This document shows, piece after piece, positions 58,749 through 64,000 of a stretch of 64,000 nucleotides of DNA. Under the pieces are notes generated by a model. It did no database searches. It was not told the origin of the DNA and worked only from the letters and a program-made list of their open reading frames with translations. The DNA is from an uncultured Clostridia bacterium (GTDB lineage Bacteria; Bacillota; Clostridia; Oscillospirales; Ruminococcaceae), in NCBI GenBank assembly GCA_947166515.1, contig CAMVEM010000001.1, forward strand, positions 1 to 64,000, in the 5' to 3' direction. Every line of letters begins with the position of its first letter. Positions within the stretch are counted from its first letter, which is position 1. The position numbers were made by a program, and so were the translations under genes.

Positions 58749-59942
58749 ATGGCAGAAAAACGTGATTATTATGAGGTCCTGGGAATACAGAAGGGCGCGT
58801 CTGACGAAGAGATAAAGAAAGCATACCGCCAGATGGCGAAGAAGTATCACCCCGATCTGCACCCCGACGACCCTGAAGCTGCCGAAAAGTTCAAAGAAGT
58901 GAACGAGGCGAACGACGTTCTGTCCGATCCTCAGAAGCGTCAGAGATACGACCAGTTCGGTCACGCAGGCGTTGACCCGTCATACGGAGCGGGCGCCGGC
59001 GGCTACGGCGGCGGATTCGGCGGGTTCGGCGGATTTTCGTCCGGCGACGGCATCGACCTCGGTGATATATTCGATTCATTCTTCGGCGGCGGAATGGGAA
59101 GCCGTTCGTCGTCATCGAACCCGAACGGACCAAAACGCGGCTCCGATATCTCAACAAGCTACACATTGAATTTCATGCAGGCGTGCAAGGGTTACTCCGC
59201 GTCTATCGATGTCAGCCGCTCCGAAGTCTGCGACACCTGCAACGGCAGCGGCGCCAAGCCGGGAACTACCGCAAAAACGTGTACGGAGTGCAACGGCACC
59301 GGTACGATACGCTTCAACCAGAGAACACTTTTCGGAACAATGGCCTCAACGCGCCCGTGTACAAAATGCTCCGGCAAGGGCAAGATAATAACCGACCCCT
59401 GCCAGACCTGCCGCGGCACGGGCCGCGTACAGAAGCGCCAGACGATCAATGTCAATATCCCCGCCGGTATAGACGACGGCCAGATACTCCGCGTCGCCGG
59501 GCAGGGCAACATGGGTCAGAACGGCGGTCAGCGCGGTGATCTCAACGTCCGCATAAGCGTAAAGAAGGACCCGCTGTTCGAGAGAAAGGGATTTGATGTC
59601 TGGACAGAAATTCCGATAACATATTCTCAGGCAGTGCTCGGAGATGAGATAACCGTTCCGACAATAGACGGCAATGTTACTTATACGGTACCGCCGGGAA
59701 CACAGCCCGATACGGTGTTCAGACTCCGCGGAAAGGGCATACAGAAGCTCCAGCGCGAGGGCAGAGGCGACCAGCTCGTAAAAGTAACGCTCGAAGTCCC
59801 CAAAAATCTGAACAAGAAGCAGAAGGATGCGCTCGTGGCGTTTTCCGAACAGCTCACCGAAAAGAACTACGAAAAACAGACCGGCTTTGTGAACAGACTC
59901 AAAAAGTTCACAGAAGATCTGAAAAAAGGCTTCGGCATGTGA
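58749..59942 (+). CDS. dnaJ: Co-chaperone DnaJ
   Basis: 397 residues, start AGCAAGGGGGTAAGT-ATG. J domain with '[11 protein letters not shown]' (HPD), Gly/Phe region, four zinc motifs ('CDTCNGSG', 'CTECNGTG', 'CTKCSGKG', 'CQTCRGTG') and the C-terminal substrate domains. It stimulates DnaK ATPase. The 135-base gap after dnaK has a GTGCTG...CAGCAC hairpin (58651-58679) that may tune the ratio of the two. Confidence 0.97.
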   Translation: MAEKRDYYEVLGIQKGASDEEIKKAYRQMAKKYHPDLHPDDPEAAEKFKEVNEANDVLSDPQKRQRYDQFGHAGVDPSYGAGAGGYGGGFGGFGGFSSGDGIDLGDIFDSFFGGGMGSRSSSSNPNGPKRGSDISTSYTLNFMQACKGYSASIDVSRSEVCDTCNGSGAKPGTTAKTCTECNGTGTIRFNQRTLFGTMASTRPCTKCSGKGKIITDPCQTCRGTGRVQKRQTINVNIPAGIDDGQILRVAGQGNMGQNGGQRGDLNVRISVKKDPLFERKGFDVWTEIPITYSQAVLGDEITVPTIDGNVTYTVPPGTQPDTVFRLRGKGIQKLQREGRGDQLVKVTLEVPKNLNKKQKDALVAFSEQLTEKNYEKQTGFVNRLKKFTEDLKKGFGM

Positions 59943-59965
59943 GATTTTGCCGCTGCGCTCGAGAC

Positions 59966-60003
59966 TGGGGGAACCCTTTTCTGAAGAAAATGTTCTCCCC
60001 CAG
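59966..60003 (+). terminator. Hairpin after dnaJ
   Basis: TGGGGGAAC-CCTTTTCTGAAGAAAAT-GTTCTCCCCCA; a host repeat-like unit that may end the heat-shock transcript. Confidence 0.55.
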
Positions 60004-60076
60004 ACCCTTTTCCAAAAAACTTTACATATTATTTCTTATCACAGAAAAGACTATAATCTTTTCGGAATATAACAAC

Positions 60077-60108
60077 AAAGCCCGCACAGCTGATCTGTGC
60101 GGGCTTTC
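60077..60108. terminator. Bidirectional terminator
   Basis: AAAGCCCGCACAG-CTGAT-CTGTGCGGGCTTT between dnaJ and the convergent phage-like regulator gene. Confidence 0.85.
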
Positions 60109-60109
60109 A

Positions 60110-60547
60110 TTATGCTATCTTTTCGGTTTTATCGCCGTATATCTCTTCAAGATCACTTATAGCTGCGTTATGCAGCCTTGTGATGTGGCGCGAGGTATAT
60201 CCGAGCTTGTCCGCTATCTGCTCCCAGGTCTCATGCAGTATGTATCGGCGCTCAATGACCGCGCGGCTGGTATTGTCTTTGAGCAAAGCGGCTATGCCCA
60301 TTATCTGTTCCTTAAGATCAACAAGTCTGTCTATCTCCTTGTCGATACGGATCTCAAGATCAGCTATCTTCGCTGCATTTTTCCCCACCTTGTCGGAATA
60401 GGTCCCCTTCGGGCGGGAAATATCGTTTCCGCTTATCCGCGCCGTGCATTTCTCGGACAGTGCCCTGAGCTGGGCTATCTCTTCAAGATACAGGTTGATC
60501 CTGTCGTCGATCTCCCTGTGCGACGCAAGAAGTTTTTTAACGTCCAT
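60110..60547 (-). CDS. Phage-type transcription regulator (DUF1492/ArpU-like, sigma region 4-like)
   Basis: Start at the ATG at 60547 after GGAGAGGAAATT. 145 residues. A long coiled coil (about 10-90) is followed by 'SRAVIERRYILHETWEQIADKLGYTSRHITRLHNAAI' (part), a sigma-70 region 4 type helix-turn-helix. Such proteins (DUF1492, ArpU, RinA) activate late genes in Firmicutes prophages and usually stand just before the terminase. Here no terminase follows; a terminator and dnaJ do. Confidence 0.75.
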   Translation of the reverse strand: MDVKKLLASHREIDDRINLYLEEIAQLRALSEKCTARISGNDISRPKGTYSDKVGKNAAKIADLEIRIDKEIDRLVDLKEQIMGIAALLKDNTSRAVIERRYILHETWEQIADKLGYTSRHITRLHNAAISDLEEIYGDKTEKIA

Positions 60548-60569
60548 AATTTCCTCTCCTGACATTAAG

Positions 60570-60794
60570 TTAAATTGTTACTTTCACGACACATAAGGGA
60601 CAGATCAGAAGATCTCCCGCCTCGTATGCCGAATCGCCGTCGTACAGCTCTCTTCCGCATATCCTGCACACCGCTCGCATCACTGCGATGTCGCTGCTCC
60701 GGCAGCTTCCGCATATATCGGACGAGATACAGTCGGGCTCATACATCCTCGACGGCTCTTCTCCGTAATGTCCGCAATTTCTGCACCTGTACAA
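60570..60794 (-). CDS. Small zinc-ribbon protein
   Basis: 74 residues, start GGAAAGGAGGATGCTTGTAC-ATG. Four Cys pairs: 'CRNCGHYG', 'CGSC', 'CRICG' and 'CPLC', enough for two zinc knuckles. The first half resembles a rubredoxin-type knuckle and the second 'GRELYDGDSAYEAGDLLIC' resembles YqaJ/phage small zinc proteins. It is the first gene of the minus-strand pair divergent from the repressor, 22 bases before the regulator gene. Confidence 0.7.
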   Translation of the reverse strand: MYRCRNCGHYGEEPSRMYEPDCISSDICGSCRSSDIAVMRAVCRICGRELYDGDSAYEAGDLLICPLCVVKVTI

Positions 60795-60844
60795 GCATCC
60801 TCCTTTCCGTTTCTATCGGGGTGTCGAAACTTCGTTGCATTTCT

Positions 60845-60884
60845 GGGACAATCTCATAATAGCACTAATTGTCCCGAAAGTCAA
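60845..60884 (-). promoter_or_regulatory. Promoter of the phage-type pair with palindromic operator
   Basis: Minus strand TTGACT (60879-60884), 17 bases, TATTAT (60856-60861). GGGACAAT (60845-60852) and ATTGTCCC (60868-60875) form an exact inverted repeat around the -10 box, a likely binding site of the adjacent repressor. Confidence 0.65.
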
Positions 60885-60923
60885 CCATTTAAACAAGATT
60901 TTTTTAAAACTTGTCGATTGTTG

Positions 60924-60952
60924 TTGCATTTTTGGGATATATGTGTTATAAT
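60924..60952 (+). promoter_or_regulatory. Promoter of the S24 repressor gene
   Basis: TTGCAT, 17 bases, TATAAT. GTTGCATTTTTGGGA here resembles GTTGCATTTCTGGGA at 60834, so the repressor may bind both. Confidence 0.7.
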
Positions 60953-61079
60953 AGCGACAGACAAGCGTAATGAGCACTAATACAGCGTTTCTGCACGATC
61001 CGGTAGGGCCAGGGTGAATGAAAAGCCAAAAGATCCCTCCGCCTTTGAGGAAACGGGGCAATAGGTAAGGTGATATACT

Positions 61080-61706
61080 ATGAATAAAATACTCGCATCT
61101 GACAGGATAAGTCTTCGCAGAAAAGAACTCAGGCTCTCATATCAGGAGCTTGCCGACAGAACGGGCATCAGCAAATCAACTCTCCAGCGCTATGAGACCG
61201 GCGGTATAAAGAACATACCGCTCGAAAAGCTCGGCGTACTTGCAAAAGCGCTCGAAACCACGGAAATGTACATTCTCGGCAAGCCCGAATCCGGGAACGC
61301 CGAGCCTATAAGCACAGGCGTATATGAAATACCCGTATTCGACAGCGTGAGCGCGGGCTTCGGGGCGTATGCTGACAGTCAGATCGTGTGCTTTATCCCG
61401 ACATATATAGATCGTCCGGCTGAACACGGCGAATATCTGTGGATAAACGTCCGCGGCGACAGTATGTCGCCGAAGATCGAGGACGGCGACCGTATACTCG
61501 TCCGGCGGCTTGACAGTGTGGAAAGCGGAAGCGTTGCTGTCGTGATGATAGATGACGAAGCGTTCGTCAAGAAGATAAAGTACGGCAAAAACTGGATAGA
61601 ACTCCACTCGTTCAATCCTTATTATCCCGTAAGGCGGCTCGAAGACGAGGAAGCCGAGCGCGTGCGCGTGGTCGGACTTGTGGTCGAAGTCAGCAAAAAG
61701 CTGTGA
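61080..61706 (+). CDS. CI/LexA-like repressor with S24 peptidase domain
   Basis: 208 residues, start TAAGGTGATATACT-ATG. N-terminal HTH_3 'LSYQELADRTGISKSTLQRYE' (part). C-terminal S24 domain with self-cleavage site 'VSAGFGA' (Ala-Gly), nucleophile Ser in 'VRGDSMSPKIEDGDRILV' and Lys in 'AFVKKIKY'. Typical of temperate phage repressors that respond to RecA. The divergent gene pair across the operator region has phage-type products, but no integrase or structural gene is near. Confidence 0.92.
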   Translation: MNKILASDRISLRRKELRLSYQELADRTGISKSTLQRYETGGIKNIPLEKLGVLAKALETTEMYILGKPESGNAEPISTGVYEIPVFDSVSAGFGAYADSQIVCFIPTYIDRPAEHGEYLWINVRGDSMSPKIEDGDRILVRRLDSVESGSVAVVMIDDEAFVKKIKYGKNWIELHSFNPYYPVRRLEDEEAERVRVVGLVVEVSKKL

Positions 61707-61714
61707 TTTTCGCC

Positions 61715-61800
61715 ATACCCCCTGCCCCCTCCCCGAAGGAGAGGGGGTTCTTTTTCCTTTATGTGGTGCTTCGCCCCACACCCCGACTGTTCCGAGGCCT
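61715..61800 (+). repeat. Family 1 hairpin repeat after the repressor gene
   Basis: CCCCCTCCCC-GAAGG-AGAGGGGG then TTCTTTTTCCTTT, followed by TATGTGGTGCTTCGCCCCAC. It also works as a terminator. Confidence 0.7.
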
Positions 61801-61831
61801 TAACGTCGCCTGTTTTGAGGCCTTTACCAAC

Positions 61832-61861
61832 GAAAAATCCCCCACGAAGATCGTGGGGGAT
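61832..61861 (-). terminator. Terminator
   Basis: Minus strand ATCCCCCACG-ATCTT-CGTGGGGGAT then TTTTCG, just after the stop codon of the next gene. Confidence 0.8.
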
Positions 61862-61869
61862 AAAACATT

Positions 61870-63249
61870 TCATGTTCTCTTACGGTCAAGTCCTGCAAGA
61901 ATATCATCTATATTGTACCCGTTATCGCTGTCATCACTCAGAAGAGCGTCAAGCCTCGGTATAGAAGTGGTGGTACTCGTATTCTTTCGCGGAGTGTATT
62001 GACGTATCGTTTCCTCCGGCTCAGGAGCGGGACGCGGACGGCGGTTCTGCTGACCTGAGCCCGGTCTGAGCAGCTGAGGCCGCTGTGAATTCTGGGACTG
62101 CTGCGATCTTGCCTGCTGTGCGGCTGCGCGCGCGGCAGCTTCAGTAATATCGGAGGTCTTCTGCCTTGAAAGCTCTCCGAATACCGCAGTCTTGGATATA
62201 TCGGAAGTCTTTCTGGCTGCCTTTCTAATCAGTTTTTCACTCTGCTCGAATTCCTTTTCGGCAGCTATCGCAGCGCCGCGTGTTTTCTGGATATCCTTTA
62301 CGACCTGCTCGCGCATTTTCTTCATATCTTCAAGCTCGTGAGCGGCTTTTGTCTCCTCGATAGCCTCATTGAGCTTCTTCTGCGAAAGCGGCATGGTGCT
62401 GCGCTGTTTTACAGGCTGCTGAGTCTGCTTCTGCGAGCGCGTGGGAGCCGTGAAAAGCGGATTAGGCTGCTGACGGCTGCGCGCAGCGGCAAGCTCGGCA
62501 TACTCGTTCTTCGGATCGGGAGTTGACTTTCTTCCGGTTGCAACATCGCTTGATCCGGTATCGTAAATGCCTATGCTGCTGTCGAGTGACGCCGTCCTGT
62601 ACGCTTTGGCAGCCTCTGCGGTGCCGCGGCGCTCACGCGTGGGAATATTAGCGTCCGGAACATAAGTGGGGACCTCATATTGCTTCTTGACAGTTTCTAT
62701 CTCCGGCGCAGGCATGATCCTTGCCGCATATTTCACAATCTCCAGAGCAACTATTATAAGGCTCGGCGCGATCGCGATAAGAAGCATTCCGACCGGTGAA
62801 ACCGCAAAGCTGATGAGCGCTCCCCAGAAATATGAGTAGCTCATGCCTTTTGCAACTATCTGGCTCTGCGACAGTGTTATTGCCGCGCCGCTCTCGGTTA
62901 TCGCGTCAAAGCTGTAAACGCCGTCAAGCAGATCGCTGCGCTCGACCTTTGCAAGTGCCGGTTTACCGTTTTCAAGGCGGAATATGACAATATTCCCCTG
63001 CTCTATCTCCGAAAAAGCGACCTGTTTTCCCATGAGCGCGGTGCCTTTTTTCAGGTCCTCGAAGACGGTGTTCCCGTCATCGAATACTAGGTCGGACTTT
63101 ATAAGATAAACATTGGAGCCGAAGATGTTAGGAGTACCGTCACCCGCTGCATAAACGATTGCGGTCACACTCAGAAAAAGTGCCAAAACAAGAAATGCGG
63201 CGCATATGACTTTTAGTATTATATTGAAAATTTTATTTTTCGGACTCAT
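61870..63249 (-). CDS. Membrane protein with degenerate S26 (signal peptidase-like) core
   Basis: Start at the ATG at 63249 after AGAGGAACGAAAAAA; the ORF-track start is 23 codons early. 459 residues. A signal-anchor helix ('VICAAFLVLALFLSVTAIVYA') leads to an outer domain with 'FSEIEQGNIVIFRLENGKPALAKVER' (part), close in layout to the 'GDIVVF...VHRV' strand pair of SipW-type peptidases. No catalytic Ser-Met or Lys is visible. A second helix near 165-190 is followed by a long cytosolic tail rich in Gln, Ser, Arg and Ala with a charged coiled coil ('AHELEDMKKMREQVVKDIQK'). Role unknown. Confidence 0.65.
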   Translation of the reverse strand: MSPKNKIFNIILKVICAAFLVLALFLSVTAIVYAAGDGTPNIFGSNVYLIKSDLVFDDGNTVFEDLKKGTALMGKQVAFSEIEQGNIVIFRLENGKPALAKVERSDLLDGVYSFDAITESGAAITLSQSQIVAKGMSYSYFWGALISFAVSPVGMLLIAIAPSLIIVALEIVKYAARIMPAPEIETVKKQYEVPTYVPDANIPTRERRGTAEAAKAYRTASLDSSIGIYDTGSSDVATGRKSTPDPKNEYAELAAARSRQQPNPLFTAPTRSQKQTQQPVKQRSTMPLSQKKLNEAIEETKAAHELEDMKKMREQVVKDIQKTRGAAIAAEKEFEQSEKLIRKAARKTSDISKTAVFGELSRQKTSDITEAAARAAAQQARSQQSQNSQRPQLLRPGSGQQNRRPRPAPEPEETIRQYTPRKNTSTTTSIPRLDALLSDDSDNGYNIDDILAGLDRKRT

Positions 63250-63482
63250 TTTTTTCGTTCCTCTCTTGACAAAAGCGAAAAAATGTGTATAATTAATAAG
63301 GTGATATTCAACACACATTTATTTTATCACATTTTTTTTGAATTTGCAATAGTTTTTCACAATATTTATCTTTTTTTCGTATATTCATGCACAATATGTT
63401 GTATATGTCGGTACAGCAGCCGCACGACGCGTACATATAAAAGCAAATTCGAATCAGCCCGGAAACAAAAACATAGCCTTAC

Positions 63483-63542
63483 AAAATTTAATATGCTGGT
63501 GTAGCTCAGTCGGTAGAGCAGCGCATTCGTAATGCGCAGGTC
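63483..63542 (+). repeat. 60-base direct repeat, left copy
   Basis: Identical to 63603-63662 at an offset of 120 bases. It covers the 5' half of tRNA-Thr plus 12 bases upstream. Confidence 0.95.
63495..63542 (+). pseudogene. Truncated tRNA-Thr(CGT)
   Basis: Acceptor 5' strand, D arm and the full anticodon arm GCGCA-TTCGTAA-TGCGC are present, then the sequence leaves the tRNA after CAGGTC. There is no T arm or 3' acceptor strand, so it cannot fold into a tRNA. Confidence 0.9.
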
Positions 63543-63614
63543 ATGGAGTACCGATAAAGTGACGCATCGGTCGGATCAAAACGTAGACTTTACAAATTTT
63601 CTAAAATTTAATAT

Positions 63615-63690
63615 GCTGGTGTAGCTCAGTCGGTAGAGCAGCGCATTCGTAATGCGCAGGTCGGGGGTTCGAGTCCGTTCACCAGCTCCA
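63615..63690 (+). tRNA. tRNA-Thr (anticodon CGT)
   Basis: 76 bases with encoded CCA. Acceptor GCTGGTG/CACCAGC; anticodon loop TTCGTAA gives CGT; T arm GGGTTCGAGTCC. Confidence 0.93.
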
Positions 63691-63718
63691 GCCGAGAAGC
63701 CTCGGCACACAATACTAG

Positions 63719-63755
63719 CTTAACCACGCGGTTTTGACTGCGTGGTTAATTTCAT
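63719..63755 (+). terminator. tRNA-Thr terminator
   Basis: TTAACCACGC-GGTTTTGACT-GCGTGGTTAA then TTTCAT. Confidence 0.7.
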
Positions 63756-63789
63756 AATATGTATTATTTGTAACAATTGCTGATTTATA

Positions 63790-63818
63790 TTGAAATAAAA
63801 TTCAGATTGTGGTATAAT
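63790..63818 (+). promoter_or_regulatory. Promoter of the methyltransferase gene
   Basis: TTGAAA, 17 bases, TATAAT, 27 bases before the start codon. Confidence 0.8.
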
Positions 63819-63845
63819 ATGTATATAAATACTGTGGAGGCGGCT

Positions 63846-64000
63846 ATGATCAGGGATATTATTGCGGAAAACGAAAACGTAACACCAAACGGAAACGAGA
63901 TTGAATTATTAAAAGCACATTTTCCATCATGCTTCAGAGCTGACGGTTCATTTGATATCGAGCGATTCAAAGAGTATCTTTCTGATAAGGTGACGATAAA
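63846..64000 (+). CDS. Type III DNA methyltransferase (Mod), N-terminal fragment cut by window edge
   Basis: ATG at 63846 after GTGGAGGCGGCT; about 51 codons seen, not in the ORF track. 'NEIELLKAHFPSCFRADGSF' and 'DIERFKEYLSDKV' match the conserved N-terminus of type III restriction-modification Mod subunits ('LLKexFPqCFdkdGkfD'). If complete it would be followed by res. Its AT content is higher than that of the neighbouring genes, in line with a transferred defence locus next to a tRNA. Confidence 0.75.
   Translation, partial: MIRDIIAENENVTPNGNEIELLKAHFPSCFRADGSFDIERFKEYLSDKVTI

Noticed and set aside
61020-61079. Possible small riboswitch ahead of the S24 repressor (CCTCCGCC...GGGGC pieces)
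   Set aside because: Too short and without a recognisable conserved core; the repressor's control is explained by operators.
1-64000. CRISPR array or IS element
   Set aside because: No regularly spaced direct repeats and no transposase or integrase reading frame were found in the window.

Overview
The window looks like chromosome from a spore-forming, Gram-positive Clostridia of the Ruminococcaceae/Oscillospiraceae type, probably Ruminococcus-like. The supporting evidence is: spoVAC-AD-AE and spmA-spmB; a CIRCE-controlled hrcA-grpE-dnaK-dnaJ operon; RNase Y; a ClpC-type ATPase with a UVR segment; strong AGGAGG ribosome sites; TTGACA-N17-TATAAT promoters; and Pil-like prepilins of the kind known from Ruminococcus. 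No rRNA, CRISPR array or IS transposase was seen. The species is inferred, not proven.

Layout. 1-5.65 kb (minus): head and tail morphogenesis genes of a siphovirus-like prophage (scaffold, major capsid, connectors, tail tube, frameshifted tail chaperone, a very small tape-measure candidate, hub). No terminase or portal lies upstream. 6-10.7 kb: Ser/Thr kinase with a BspA-like LRR ectodomain, an orphan histidine kinase, and CorA behind a structured leader. 11-16.3 kb: lipoprotein, LytTR regulator lacking the phospho-acceptor Asp, tRNA-Leu(CAA), RNase Y and a membrane protein. 16.4-20.8 kb: spmA/spmB, clpC, a 49-residue Cys-rich protein and tRNA-Leu(CAG). 21.3-25.4 kb: four prepilins with a membrane-anchored metzincin-like protease among them. 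25.5-35.5 kb: tellurite/stress (Ter) operon (YceG-like, TelA, two TerD), a Ca2+ P-type ATPase, a membrane protein and an NSS symporter.

36-45.1 kb (minus): one probable long transcription unit of CNNM/CorC-like protein, NfeD-like protein, lipoprotein, FRG-domain protein and a complete sugar-type ABC importer. 45.3-46.7 kb: TrpB2. 46.9-52.5 kb (minus): an ECF-type sigma factor followed by a 1687-residue membrane protein joining an anti-sigma-like N-terminus to an alpha-2-macroglobulin ectodomain. 52.7-54.7 kb (minus): spoVA. 54.9-59.9 kb: heat-shock operon. 60.1-61.7 kb: isolated phage-type regulators (ArpU/DUF1492-like, zinc ribbon, divergent S24 repressor). 61.9-63.2 kb: unknown membrane protein. 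63.5-64 kb: a broken and an intact tRNA-Thr(CGT), then the start of a type III DNA methyltransferase, a likely defence-island boundary.

Between genes, and even inside operons, lie several families of GC-rich hairpin repeats. One family keeps its fold through compensatory base changes. The most interesting items are the anti-sigma/A2M fusion, the prepilin cluster with its own metzincin, the miniature-tail prophage remnant, the CorA leader RNA and the covarying repeat family.
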